Origin: Tretioscincus oriximinensis
Taxonomy: Eukaryota; Chordata; Lepidosauria; Squamata; Gymnophthalmidae
Assembly: GCA_022410635.1 (NCBI GenBank)
Contig: JAJVDF010000210.1
Coordinates: 1,526,967 to 1,590,966 of the forward strand
Reading direction: 5' to 3'
DNA: 64,000 nt
Shown here: piece by piece, positions 31,816 through 44,367 of the stretch
Layout: every line of letters begins with the position of its first letter
How positions within the stretch are numbered: position 1 is the stretch's first letter
Made by a program: the position numbers and the translations under genes
Notes under the pieces: generated by a model
Seen by the model: only the letters and a program-made list of their open reading frames with translations
Databases searched by the model: none
Told to the model about the DNA's origin: nothing

Positions 31816-33234
31816 CAAGGGCAGAAATTGGGAAGAGTACAGGGCAGCACCAGAGCACACAAGGCAAAGGAATCAATTGTCAGCAACTCCGGATACCTAA
31901 CAGGAAATCTTATTTATAGCTGTTCATCTCACAGCAGGTGGAGCCTGAGCATTGCCTCATTACTGGCATTTCTCAGCTGCCCCAATTATGGTATACACTG
32001 GTGAATTTGTTTCTCTTTTCTGCAGGCAGCCTAATTAGGAATGTGCAACTGTCCATTCTACAATTCGCTTACAGTCCCGGAAAAGGGCCCTGTAATCTGT
32101 GCAGGGTCCTCTGTGAAGCTGTCTGTGCCCAAAGTACCAACCTCTNCAGGCTTCTCCTCAGCAGAATCCTTGCTACATAACACCTACTCCACTGCATTTG
32201 GATATAGAAATAGTGGCTATCTCCTAGCTGGCGGTTGGGCAAACCCAGGCCAGCAATAGAGAAGGGCATGTGTGTGTTGTTCAGGCTTCGCAATCACAGT
32301 CATTTAGTAGACCTCTGAGGTCAACTGGCGTTCAGTATCTTTTGGTAGTGTATGCTGAAATAATTGGGATGACATTCTTTACCTATTACTATCAGTTTCC
32401 TCTCCTGGTTACTCCTTAAAAGTTCTCTCAAGAACTGGGCCTCCTTATCTGTGTTGGTAGGTGACCACATTTATGTAAGTGCGCATGTGCATAGCTGGAA
32501 AGTGTTGCTTCTCTCTTCATCCTGGCTGTGATGTGTCTGTCTTTGACATCCTCAACGCTCCATTTGGATATGGTGGAATACAGCACTTCTGGACGGCTTT
32601 GCTTTGCACACATCGAGGAGTTGGCTTGACAGTCCTTGGAATGCTTGTAATATTGCACAAACTAGATGCATCCATCTAGATTTGTTTATTAAAGTCTATG
32701 TATATTTCCTCCCTAGCCAAAAACCTCTTTTANCTATAAGTGTTGTTAAAAGTTCTCAAGCCTAAGTTTAAAAATCAGCCTAGCCTTTGAAAAGCATTCA
32801 TTTTACTAGCTCCATTCCTGTATAATCACTAGCTTGCATTCCTGTTTAGTCAACTCTCTATCCATGGTAACTTGTATAGCACCTCAACAATCCCTGTTGT
32901 TCCCTCCTAATTCCTGACTATTTCTTTTGCCATGTGGAGGTGNAAAGGATTATCTGAACAATGGTGGAAGCACATGGCATTAGCAAATACTTGTTTTAAA
33001 AGACAACTAGGCTTCTCCTCCTGTGGGAAGACAGGAAGCACACATGAAGGGACCCAGGAAGTACTCGCAGATCAAATGAATGGGCAGAGCCAGCACCAGG
33101 ATGTTTACAAAAAAGAAGTGGAAGCCTGGGAGATTTTTGTATTAGCTGACCACTTGTAACCCCACCAGCAGGGGAGGCTTTAAAAGACCTTGCAAGACAC
33201 TAAAAGAGGTTCACTTCCTTCCTTTTGGGAGTGG
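31816..33234. other. Unannotated stretch
   Basis: No supported gene or repeat. Confidence 0.45.
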
Positions 33235-33546
33235 CCATGTGTCCTTTGACTGAGTGGCTCAGTTGCTAAGAAGACAGCAATGAAAAAATGGGGAGGGCTG
33301 AGCACCTTCTCCTAGCCTGTAGCTCTAGCCAACCCAGCTATTTGAAAGCAAGAATTGCAAGAAATTGCAACTGAATGCAAGTAGATACATGGGAACAACC
33401 ACAGTCTGTGGGAAAGATAGAATGTGAGCCTTTGGGCAAAATACTCTTGTAAGCCGCTTTGAGTCCCTTTGAAAGGTGAGNAAAGTGAGGTATTAGAACC
33501 CAGTTCTTCTTTTTCTTCTCCCTCTCCTTCTTCTCCTCCTCCTCCT
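33235..33546 (+). mobile_element. tRNA-derived SINE (family B)
   Basis: Box A-like GTGGCTCAGTTGCTAAG is at about 33254-33270; the box B segment is deleted. Body and tail match the family (GCAAGAAATTGCAACTGAAT; AAGCCGCTTTGAGTCCC). Pyrimidine tail at about 33506-33546. Confidence 0.8.
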
Positions 33547-33670
33547 AATTAATAATAATTAAGAAGACGAAGAAGANGANGAAGAAGACGAAGAAGACAA
33601 AGAAGAAGACAACGGAGATGACGACTAAGACAATGANGAAGACGATGAAGACAAAGATGAAGACTTGTCT
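33547..33670. repeat. GAA/GAC-rich purine microsatellite
   Basis: AAGAAGACGAAGAAGA-type repeats with several N bases, right after the SINE's pyrimidine tail. The two tracts are near-complementary, so they may be one expanded tail plus a second inverted one. Confidence 0.75.
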
Positions 33671-34758
33671 TTGTGAAAAAATGGCATAGAAAAGCAGGCA
33701 GAAATACAACTAAGAACCATAAAACAGGAAACAGGAATAATATTGGGAAAAACTGGAAACCTCATCATTCTGTTATTGTTGACAACCCATACGACATCTA
33801 TATCATTTTTTTGTCCATAGGTAAAGACAGGTACTGTATTCTTTTCCTTTCAAATTTCCCTATTATAGGCTTAATCTTTTTGCTTTAAGGGAGAATGGGC
33901 TGGAGTAAGGCTAAAAATTAGTTAAACTCTAAATGACAAGCTGAAATGAGCCTACAGTTCTAAGGGCATCTTTGGTGCAATGAGAATGTTTCATTTCCGA
34001 AAGAAATATTAAATTAGATGAGCTTGCAGAAGCCCATAAACATGTTGTTAGGTCTATGTGCTGTGAGAAAGATAATGGAAGTAATAACAAATAGAATTGA
34101 GAATCACATTTTAATTAGTCATATGAACTGCTCACCGCAGAAAACACTGACAAAGCACAAGTTAACACTGTAATGAAACTGGTTAAGGGCGTAAGATAGG
34201 AGGCCTTTCAGCAATAAAAATGTACTGCTTAATAAGATTTGAAAAAAAAATCAAAATAACCATTTCAGTAAGACATAATTCACTACATTTCTTCCTCCTG
34301 CTGCATGGTCTGCGTTCACCTAATCATGTACTGATGTGGTGAGTCTAAGATCCTGCTGATTTCAAGTGAGCTTATCTTCTTGTACACCTGGAGAATGTAT
34401 TTAGGGGTAGGAGCAAAAGGGTAAGAAATGCTTTGCAAAAAGAAAACCAAAACCACAAATATAGGGATGAAATAGAAAGAGAAATCTGGGGGTGGGTTGG
34501 GGAGAGAAATAAGGGGCCATTTGGAGCATTTGGACTTTTATACTTATCCTACTTCAGTTTTACTGGGCATAATTCAAAGTTCAAATATCCAGGCCCATAT
34601 TTTGGCTGTATTTTGCTCATAGGATATAATTTACTTAACTAACTTATTTATTTGCTTTATTTGTGCATTTTTTTACTCCCCCTCTTCCCTCAGCCACTTG
34701 GGCTTTATAATAATAAAAGCTATAAAAATATTAACATATTCTTACTACTATGGGTAGC
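33671..34758. other. Unannotated stretch; conserved-element candidate at 33.88-34.26 kb
   Basis: Low-copy sequence. 33880-34260 has high complexity and TTAATTAG/CAATAAA-type words without repeats. Confidence 0.35.
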
Positions 34759-34960
34759 TAGGCTGACCAGATGACCCTTTTTGGGTGGGTTAAAAACCCG
34801 TTTTTGGGGTGTCTCCCGTTTTTTTCTGAGGGAAAAAATTAAAAAACAGAAAATTTCAAAAAAAAAATTGGAAATATTTTCCTCAGAAAAAACTGGGAGG
34901 CACCCCAAATCCAGGTTTTCAACCCACTCACCCCCCAAAAGGGGTCATCTGGTCAGCCTA
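34759..34960. mobile_element. hAT-like MITE (family M)
   Basis: TAGGCTGACCAGATGACCC at the left and its complement GGGGTCATCTGGTCAGCCTA at 34941-34960 enclose a palindromic body. Flanks TGGGTAGC and TGTAGCTA may be a damaged 8-bp target duplication. Confidence 0.82.
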
Positions 34961-36479
34961 TGTAGCTATGTTTTGCCTAAATATGGCCTTGGATGTGAAG
35001 CATGATTTGAATCTCAGGTAACAAGTTTTGATTGTGAGTTGGGATAAAGGACCAATTGAGAAACAGACTGGTACCCTACATTGACTATTCTGAGTAGTCT
35101 GAACATGGCTCTTCTGATTGCAGAATCCATTCCCATGTTCCAAAAACTGAAACCAGCTGCTGAATACAATTCTAACATTTTATGCCTGTTCTGAACTCAT
35201 TTTGTACCCCTAACAATATGCTGGCTAGTCTATGACTCTCCCTCTTCCTCCAGTTCTGCAGAGCTTTGCAAGTTGTCACTGAACATTCAGCTCTCAATAA
35301 ATTATGCAGTGCAGGGATTTCAATAACTTTTAATGTCTGTTTAAATAATGCGTTTTGTCAGAACTCCAAGGGAACCTGCAGGGAACATTAGGGCACCTCG
35401 AGCAAACTCCGTGGATATGGTTTGCTGTTAAACTGTATGGTACTTTTTATTATTAAATTGAAGCTGTTTGCATCGACTTTGTTTCGTGCCACTTACATCT
35501 CAAATCTGAATTTCCCCAGAGACCTGACCTCCCTAGTCATACAATGAGAAATACTGCATATACTTCGATTTCCAAGTGTAAGACTGAGCGAAGATTGCAA
35601 TGAAATATTGGGAAATAGTTTAACTTACATACCACCAGTTATATTACTGCTGCTTTTATTCAATTGAGGTATGTCCACATATTACCCTTTCTTTGTACAG
35701 AAGATAATTGAATATACCATGCTAAAGGAGACCAAGTTTAGTTTTCGCACCCCTTGACCATTATATGGGCCTAAGTGTCTATCTAAACTGGTCTTCCACA
35801 TTTCTTGGATGGTAGCCTGAACTTTCTTATGGCGGATTGCTCTCTTGTTCCCATTATTTGGGAGTGATTTTATTTTAATGGAACTACTAGGTTTATAAAA
35901 AGTCGGTTTTAGCATATAACAGTCTGTACTACTGCCATAAAACTGTCTCTTCCTTACAAATTATATGCTAGTTTTAAGTATTTAGGTCAAACATTCCTTT
36001 TAAGAGTTGACAAGGAACAGAGATGAATGTGTGCTATAAATATACTTGGAGGCTTACATTTCAGTTCATCATAACAAGTGGAGGGGGGAATTATACTATA
36101 TCTTTTATCTCTCCCAGTGCCCCAGGCTAACCAAATGAAATGCTTACTTTAAAGTGTAGAACAATCTCTTAATTCACATAGTTCCATGTTTCTCATGTCA
36201 TTATGAGTCAGTAAGATCAGGCTTCTGAAAACTGCCATAGGAAACAGCCTTTTTGTGGCAGATTAAGGCTAAATAAAACAAAATTAATTAAAGNAAAAAG
36301 TTAAATCCAATTAGGAAGTAAAAGCATTAATGTAGTAGGAAGAGAGATTGCTTTTCACTTGGAAGTTCCATAGGTATATTTCTGTCCTGACTGTGGCAAA
36401 CGGCTTTCGTGCATAGAATACCTTAATAAGGAGTGAGGGTGATTATTTAAAGACTCCTACCACATTCATTATGGAATCT
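34961..36479. other. Unannotated stretch; conserved-element candidate at 35.24-35.66 kb
   Basis: No repeat recognised. 35240-35660 has a complex, repeat-free composition with AATTATGC and TTAAATAATGCG words. Confidence 0.35.
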
Positions 36480-36635
36480 GTTTTATACTTTTTTTAGTAT
36501 GGAGGGAGGGTATGGATCTTTTTCAAATGTTTTATTATTTTAAAAATAAATTCTTGATCTTCTGTTACCTCTCCTGGGACCAATGGTGAAGGGTGGGGAA
36601 AATCATTTAAAATAAATACATACATATAAATTCCA
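36480..36635 (+). mobile_element. LINE/SINE 3' tail with GGGACCAATGGTGAAGG
   Basis: It shares GGAGGGAGGGTA...ATGTTTTATTA...CTGGGACCAATG with 38158-38312 and ends in AAATAAATAC. It looks like an L2-type tail subfamily. Confidence 0.5.
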
Positions 36636-38084
36636 GCAGTCCACATTCCATTGACCTTCACCCAAGGCATTCCTAAGTACCATGGTCAGCAAGAGATGTA
36701 ACTTAGACTGCTTCTGCTCTGAGATTTATTCCAAATTATGTCCTGGAACTTACTATCTACATGGTACCACAGATTACAAAAGGCCCTGGACTTGGCTAAA
36801 AGAGGTCTCTATTACAAGATACAATTCAGAATAATGCCAAGTGCAAAAATGGCCTTAGTGATAATCCATCAGCCTGGTTGTTGTTGGTTGAACTCCAGAC
36901 TCTCCTGAGAAGTAGACAATGGTGTTCCACTTGTATATTTGTACCAATAGAACTATATGGAGATTCCATAGAGATATTGATACAGTCAACCAGGAGTTTT
37001 CCACAGCTTGGTTGTGCTCAACAATAACAAAAAACAAAATCTATTCAAGATTCAACTGTTTAGAAAGCAGTATGAATGGTAATGAATATTGTTTTTCACC
37101 CTTTTACTCTTTTATTTCTTTAGTCTACTCATGGTATATTCCAATGGGACTCTGTGACCTTCTTATGTGATTTAGGTTGAGTTCAACCCATTTCCACAAA
37201 CTACTGGTGACTGCTGCTTAATGTGAATTAAAGTTAGGACTGTCCACATGATGTGTATTTTATTTACACTTGTTTTTTACAACTTGGGGAGAAAAGAGAA
37301 TGCTTCAAGGATTTTTCCTCACATTGAAGTATTGTAAACTTCAAGAATTATAGAACAGTATGAAAAATGATGCTAAAATTTAGGACAAACATTTAATGTT
37401 AGCTTTTCACTGTAGAACACATTTGTAAGTAACATTTTCTAATTTCATAAATGAAGTCTAATGTGAACTTTGATCCCATGAAAATCTGCCGTTCCTTTCT
37501 CCTCCTCTGTTTATCAGGAAGTGATATGCCAAATGTTATGATCATAGATACTTTCTGCTCTTATTTTTAATCTAAGATAGAAGTCTCTGCAGAAAGTTTA
37601 TGGACTTCTCTGATCCACATGTTAGTGGAAATATGANCAGCCCCATCCGATTCATGTGTATTAGATTGAGCATGATCTAGATCCGGGTAGACTCTAATCA
37701 GGATCACCAATAGACCAATTTAAACTAGTTTACCAGGAAACCAAATGCTGGTCCACAGCATTTACTTAATTCTTTTTCAGTTTCTATTATCAGAATGCAA
37801 TTATTTTAGCAGTTTTAATTCCAGCTTTGGCTTGCATGATACACTGTACATGAAAAAGGTGAGAGCACTGATTTAACAGGAATAGNCAATAGTTTTATTA
37901 GCTTTTGAGATATATAGTATTGCTATTGTTCTTTTTAGACCCTGAAATGTGTTTTTATTATTTTTCTCTGATATTCNTCACAGTAATTTCATGAGGAATC
38001 AATACTTCATGATAGAACACACACTTCACATTACAATATTAGTCATGGGTCTTGACAGCACCAATTAAAAATATTCTAGCAACA
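36636..38084. other. Unannotated stretch
   Basis: AT-rich; no gene or familiar repeat. Confidence 0.45.
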
Positions 38085-38465
38085 GGATCTTGTAGCANCT
38101 TAGAGACAAACATGAAAAAGTTGCAGATTTCAAAGAAATAGCTGTGTTAGTCTGGATCCAGAATATTTAGGTAGATGTTGGGGTGAAGGAGGGAGGGTAC
38201 AGATGTTTTTAAACATTTTATTAATGTGTATTTTTTGTTCCTTTGTTTTTTGTTATCCAGCCTGGGACCAATGATGAAAGGCGAGATATAAACTACCAAA
38301 TAAATTAATAGTAGCTTAAAAACTAACAAAAAATAAATGCAGTCTGAGCTTTTGTTGACAAGTCTACTTTTTGAGCTCTGAAGAAGACTTGTCTACAAAA
38401 TTTGAAGAAGTAGACTTGTCTATGAAAGCTCATGCTGCCTACTTTTTTGTTTGTTAACCTTTAAG
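38085..38465 (+). repeat. Family P palindromic repeat with nested tail fragment
   Basis: The left part TTTCAAAGAAATAGCTGTGT (38129) and the right part with two CTGAAGAAG blocks (38380, 38402) belong to P. The hammerhead-like block at 38402-38435 keeps GAAA and pairs with a G-U closing pair in stem II (GTAGAC/GTCTAT). The L2-type tail at 38158-38312 lies between. Confidence 0.7.
38158..38312 (+). mobile_element. L2-type tail nested in family P
   Basis: GGGAGGGTACAGATG, CCTGGGACCAATGATGAAAG and GCGAGATATAAACTACC, ending AAATAAATTAA. Sister of 36480-36635. Confidence 0.5.
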
Positions 38466-38514
38466 TTTGTATGGGACCCTCTTGATAAAAATCAAGAAAA
38501 AGTTGGTGGCACTA

Positions 38515-38698
38515 AAAGTTGGTCCACACAGAGCCACACAGAATCACATCTCAGGACAGAGGTTGGCCATCCACATACCAGTATAGACTATGGCAGGGCC
38601 CATTCGGGGCCTGCCATAGTCTATACTAGCATGCGGTTGGCAGGCTCCAATTGCACGGGACAGCCCAGGAGAAGGCTCCGTGTAGATGCAGCCTAACA
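38515..38698. mobile_element. Palindromic MITE with 18-bp perfect inverted core
   Basis: Core arms AGTATAGACTATGGCAGG (38580-38597) and its complement (38610-38627) enclose a 12-nt loop. The outer ends CCACACAGAGCC (38523) and GGCTCCGTGTAGATG (38674) are also inverted, and the right end continues GCAGCC like the family T elements. Confidence 0.65.
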
Positions 38699-39492
38699 TG
38701 GCAACTTCTTTGAATTCTACCAATTAAAGACAGTCAATCTTCTGGAACTGACCTTTGATTGCAAACTAGCTNAATTGCTCCTAGTCCAAACTAACCACCT
38801 GGGGCACCAGGATCAATGAACTGGTGCAATATGAGGCAGGTTCATATATCAAAATCAAAGTCCATGCAAATTCAACTCAACCTTGTTAACACAGAGGCCA
38901 TGNAAAGGGCTGAATTATTGCAACTTGGGAGCTAGGAAACTGAAAAAAAACTAGCACTAGAAAAGGTGGCCTTTTCCCTCCTAACAACTAATCTTGCTGT
39001 CCTTGTGCCCAGACAAAAATAATTGCAGAGGTTGAAGTGCATCAAATCTTTGTTGCTGAAATCATATATTGCAAGGCTTGTCAAGGGCACGTAAGAACCC
39101 AGAGANCGGCCTGTCCTTTTTGGCCTCTTATATTGATGCTTTCCCGTTTTTTCTCCATGGTGACATAATAGAAAACCGTCCATCTAACCCATGGCGAAGT
39201 GGTAAAAAAACAAGGCAGAAGGATGCTAACAAACAGAGCATCTGACACAGTGTAATGGAGCATGCTGCATCTTCACAGTGATGTGTTGAGCCAGAGAAAT
39301 TGCAAGAGCCTTCATAAAACTGCCCAAAGAAGATATAGCTAGAAACAGAATATTAGAGGGCCTATTCTTTTTAAAGACATCTCTTGTCACTGACTAATAC
39401 TGCTTGCTCTTTGAGAATTATGTCAGCCTAACTAATTTATGTTGAACTAATTTTTTCCAGGAGTTTGACTGCACTTAAAAAAAAAAACCTTA
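38699..39492. other. Unannotated stretch
   Basis: No feature recognised. Confidence 0.4.
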
Positions 39493-39735
39493 AGCTGCGT
39501 CTAGGCATCACTTATTTGTTCTGCTGTATTTCAAAGAAATGGATGAAGTCCAGAAAAATCTAGCAAGGGGGTCTTATAGCACTTTAGAGATTAACAAGAA
39601 AAAGGCAACATGAACTTTCATGGACAAGTCTACTTATTCAGATTCTAGGGAACTGCATCCCTATGTCATTTATTACACTATAACTGGATATTCCACAACA
39701 AAGCATGGATATTGTGGAATAAATCCATCCTCCCT
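39493..39735. mobile_element. Family T end interrupted by a P insertion
   Basis: TAAGCTGCGTCTAGGCATCA and CTTATTTGTTCTGCTG are family T; after the P copy it resumes with TAACTGGATATTCCACAAC. The 17 or so bases before and after the P copy are similar, consistent with a long target duplication. Confidence 0.6.
39528..39647 (-). repeat. Family P repeat nested in family T
   Basis: Starts ATTTCAAAGAAATGG. The minus-strand hammerhead-like block is at 39608-39645: the core is CTGAATA (one change), stem II has a mismatch, GAAA is kept. Confidence 0.7.
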
Positions 39736-41034
39736 GGGTTCAGGGTTAGAGATTTTTAATTCTAGCCCTCAGAAACATGGGTGTGTGACAGAGAAGCTTT
39801 TGCATGCTTTGAAACTTTAATGTGAGCTGAAGTGCTCCATCTCTGGATTGTGATCAGTGGGAGTCCAGTAATCTGCTGAGTCTGTTTCCCTTTTTTTTTA
39901 ATCCAATAAAGGTAAAGCACTGTGGTCCTGCTTTTATCTGATGAGAGGGGAAGAATCTTACCTGAGCCCACTTTCAGGGGAAGGATACAGTCCTGATGGA
40001 TCTGACCTATCAAGGGAAGCAAAAAATAATGATTATGAACANTTTTTTAAAAGCCCTGTTAAGTTTACTTGAAAGAAAGGCAGAGACACACTTTCAGAAC
40101 GATCTACCAATGGGAGAGTGTATAAATAGAAATTGTTGAAATAAAAATAGTCTGAACTTTGGGGGAAAAGGGAGGGAATACAATATCTAATTGGATAAAC
40201 TGTTTCCCTGCTACTGGGGTGGAGGTGGAAGAGGAGTAAATCCAGGTGTCTGCAGTAAGGACAGTAATTAATATTAAGTTAAATATGATTATTTGGCTTT
40301 TTGGCAATCCATTGGATTATGTTGACTTGATAATTTGATTGCTCTGCAGATGTGAGCTCCACTGATTGCATTAAAATATGCCACAGGAAATTGAAGATGT
40401 TACTGATGTGCAGAACAATATTGTTTTCCCCAGAGGGTTTATTTTTGTTCCACTAAAGCAAGACAGAAGGTCAGGATTATCATGCCATGGTTCCAAACCC
40501 TTGGAAGTGGGCTTTTAATTAGGTGGAGGCATTTTGCACTGAAGTTAAATTAAAACTATAGACATTTTAAGTTTGGGAAATGATTTTGTGGCTATCAGTG
40601 TCTTCCAGCAATGGAACTGTCTGACACCATGTAAATCCGAGAAAGCACATCCACTCACCTCCAATTTTCCTCGCTGCTTTTTGTTTCTTCATTACATTTC
40701 CTGGTAGCTTTGTGGCATCACATGGACTGTGTATCATTTTGTGCTTATTTTACTACAATTCCCAGCATTCTCAGTGGACTGAGAGCCAATGAACTTTCCA
40801 CTCCTAGCATGAAGCTACATTCCTGAATGTCCCAACCAAGCAATTTTTCATATTTAAAAGAAATCTGCTGCTGAATCGTGAAAAATGAGCTAACAGAAAA
40901 ACCAGGACTGCAAACCTTTTTAGCAAGTGGATCACTGAACTTCTATGATGTAATGGGGCAGATTCTAAATAATGTTGCTGCCAACTCGCTAAATATCCTT
41001 AATGGGGATGCAGCTTAAGTCGGTATTAATTTCC
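39736..41034. other. Unannotated stretch
   Basis: No supported gene. The part 40370-40760 is repeat-free and of high complexity. Confidence 0.45.
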
Positions 41035-41105
41035 TATTTTATTTATTTATTTATACTTATACCCAGCCTAATACTCAAAGGTCTCAGGGTGTCCAAAATC
41101 ATCAG
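41035..41105 (-). mobile_element. L2-like 3' tail
   Basis: The reverse reads GACACCCTGAGACCTTTGAG...GGCTGGGTATAAGTATAAAT with a TAAATAAATAAA end. Confidence 0.65.
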
Positions 41106-41264
41106 TACAAAGATGGATTTATTATAACAAAAGATTATTGCCAAAGTGGTCATCCAGGTTATGGGTGACCCTCTGACCAAGAAGCCCAAGAAACCATTTT
41201 TTCAGTGATTTTGAGACCCCTGCTCAAAATGTTTTATACCAAATGCAGGAATAGCTTGTTTGGC
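41106..41264. other. Unannotated stretch
   Basis: No feature recognised. Confidence 0.4.
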
Positions 41265-41898
41265 AAGTGTCATTATGACCCTTTACAAATCTATGGTGAA
41301 GCCACATTTGGAATACTGTGTGCAATTCTGGTTACCACATATGAGAAATGATAGTTGTGAAACTAGAGAAGGTGCAAAAAGGAAACATGAAACATGCTGC
41401 AATGTCAAGATCTCTTCAGTCAAGAAAGTCAATATTTAAAAGGTGACCTGATTGAAGAGTATAAAAACATGCATGGAATGGGTAAGGTAAATAGAGATAA
41501 AAAACTTTTCTCTGTCACACAACACTATGACCAGAGAACAGTCTTTAAAACTGATGGGCAGCAGAGTTACGATAGACAAGAAAAAGCTTTTTTCCACACC
41601 CAGAGGATTGGGTGAAGGTCTATGGAATTTTCTTTGAGAAGGCGATGGAAGTATCCTGGATAACTTTAAGATAGGATTAGATAAATTCATGGAAGACAGG
41701 TTTCTCAATAGCTACGTGGGTGAATGTCTTGACGCTGTCTCCGGAACGGAGCAACAGACAGTATTTCTGAAAAGTCATTTGCAGGGAGAACACCTTTTCT
41801 GTTTGTGATGCCCAGGTAGGCTACTGTGTGAAGCAGAATGCTGGACTAGATGGGCTCTGGCCCCATTCAGCAGAACTCCTCTTATGTTCCTTTATGTA
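41265..41898 (+). mobile_element. CR1 LINE, 3' part of ORF2 and 3' UTR
   Basis: GAAGCCACATTTGGAATACT encodes the KPHLEYC region, and AAGGTGACCTGATTGAAGAG the RGDLIEEYK region. Frames are broken by small indels. The end has GGAGCAACAGACAGTATTTC and TGCTGGACTAGATGGGCTC, then TCCTCTTATGTTCC. Older than the copies at 47.7 and 59.5 kb by eye. Confidence 0.87.
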
Positions 41899-44139
41899 CA
41901 AATGAAGAAAACAACTGTTTAATCAATAAGCAATGTATCCTCTTGTTAACATCTGAAATAATACTTAGATCTAGCAAAACATCTTAATGCTCTCCACCCA
42001 CGAAGATTGCACCAACTGCTTTCCAGGAAAAGTATACACCTTGGACATCCTAGTCCGGTTTAAAGCGTGTTACAGATGAGTGAGACATCCTCTGTCCCAC
42101 CCTGGGACATCTAGGGGAGGCCAGTAATTCCTTTCTAGTCATGGGACAGTGCCCTTTTAGAAAAGTTTAAAACATCACTCATACCTTTGTATGTGAAAAT
42201 ATAACTATAGGAGAAGTGGATACTAAAATTATAGCACCTAGGAGCTCAGAATAGCAATCCTTGAATAAATAAACTTGTACAGAAGAAGATCTGAAAGAAA
42301 GCAGCAGAACTGGAATATATAAATTTCAATTCATTGACAGGTGTCTGAACAGAGATTATGCTTTGGGGTTATTTGATTTTTTACATGCTAAGTGTAATAT
42401 TTAGTTAATAGCTCTGACTCTTGAGGGTTCCCTTGAATTATTCTTCCCTGCACCTTGCTGCATCACTTTAGATTAAAACACTCTCATTTACTTTACACTT
42501 CTTTCCTTGAGGGAAATTAAAACACTATTGTTCGTTTTATAAAACTCCCCCAAGGAAGTTTTAACACTTCTTATTCTTATTATATTATATTCATCATTTG
42601 CATCATTTGCATTCAGACTCTCAGCTTGCTGTAACTGTCATCTTTAGACAATTATCTTTAGACAAAAAATCTGACAATTACTTAATGATTAAACTGCTGT
42701 TGTTTTCTTCATTTACACACTTGCTAGAAATAACATAATAGGAGTCTACTATATTACAGTGAGAATATCATGCCAATAATACATAAAAGTAAATAAAAGA
42801 TTAGAAATTGTCAACTTCACGCTATTAATATGTGAATTAATACAGAACATAATTTAAATAGTTTGACTTAATAATAATTGTGAACCCACAAATTTGTAGC
42901 ATACTTTGAAATCAATTAATATTTCCTTTATTTATAATACATAATGGTGCTCATGTCTCAGTAAGAAAAAATCCTCATTTTGTAAGAATCCTAACCTTTG
43001 ATGATACTGCTGCTAAATATATGCAAAAATGTTATGTCCCCTCACTTTGAATACCTCTCAGACTTAAACATACGCATAGGGATGAAGAACTCTCCCACTG
43101 TGGAAAATGTCATGAGTAATGTAATGAAATTTCCATCCAATCTAGAAAATTCAAAATCTCTAAAAGAGGATAGAGAGAAACATAGAAATACAGAGAGTGA
43201 TTGTTAATCAGTTGTGTACAGGCAATTTCTAATTGATTCTACAACCTCCTCTGGTGTCGAATATTGCACTAAACCTCAGTGTTAGGAATTTGGCTACTTA
43301 TGCAAAAAAAATCACATCTGCAATTGATAGAAATATTTATCAAGTTGTTCAGTAAACTGAAAAACCAGTGAAGCAAGTAATAACATTTAAAACAAATAGG
43401 AAAGTACAAATGAAAATGAAGCAACTGAATAATTACACAATATGCAGAATAAATGGTATCAAAAACCTACTTCTGTTTCAAATCAATACTGCTGAAANAT
43501 GACAGCTAGTTAATGATGGTGTGGGATTAATAAATAATTATACATAATAAATAAATAAATANATATATATATATAGGCAAGAGAGAGTCAAAATGTCTTT
43601 GCAAAATGATCCTAGACAAGTGAATTTTGCTATTGTTCCTTAATGAAATGCAATTGATTCCTGAAAAAAATGCTTGTGTTGTTAACAATCCAACAAATTA
43701 TCAAGCTAGGTACAAGTCTTGCTCCTCAATTCCTTGTTTCAATTTGTTCAATAACAAGAAGTAATATGCTCTTCTGTGGTTTAATATTGATTACTTGAAG
43801 TAATATTAAGGATTGATGGAAGCACAATTGAATTTATATCATAGAAAGAGCCTCTGTTCCTCAGAACCTTGTATAAGAAAAAATATATAAGAGTATCATT
43901 GTTGAATCAAATCACAGTTCATCTAGGCAAATGTTGATATATCTTAAAAGTAAATATATTCCACTTCTGAGACGTTAGCAGACTGGCTGTAATTCTAGAT
44001 ACGGTATGACCACAGTTCATATCTTCATAATCTTCAGAGGGCTCAAAAAACCTCATAAATAATACAGAAAAGCTTTNTGCAGGAAAAGTCATCTATTGGA
44101 GCAAATCAAGGGGATCATTTCATCCTTCAGGGCCTTACC
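41899..44139. other. AT-rich block without recognised genes or repeats
   Basis: About 2.2 kb, very AT-rich. Two octamer motifs ATTTGCAT lie 9 bp apart at 42596-42603 and 42605-42612. A (TA)n run is at 43562-43575. The open frame 42998-43207 has no recognisable product. Confidence 0.45.
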
Positions 44140-44255
44140 TTGGCCTATACATAGTTCTTCANAGCTCTCTCAGCCCAACCTACTTTGCAAGATTTTATAT
44201 TTTGAAGTGAAGAACAGAAGGTTATGAAGCTACTATGAGTCTCTATGCACCACCA
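44140..44255 (+). mobile_element. Sauria-like SINE, central fragment
   Basis: CCTTGGCCTATACATAGTTC, GAGCTCTCTCAGCCCAACCT and AACAGAAGGTTATGAAGC correspond to the middle and start of the tail of the SINEs at 24.2 and 26.7 kb; head and end are missing. Confidence 0.6.
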
Positions 44256-44367
44256 TACTAATCCAGTTTAACAATCCTGATACTCCATATTCTCTGCATG
44301 GGATTAGTGTCAATGCAGAACAGATATGTGCTAAGAGCCCTCTAAAACAGATTAGTGCTAGACACAT

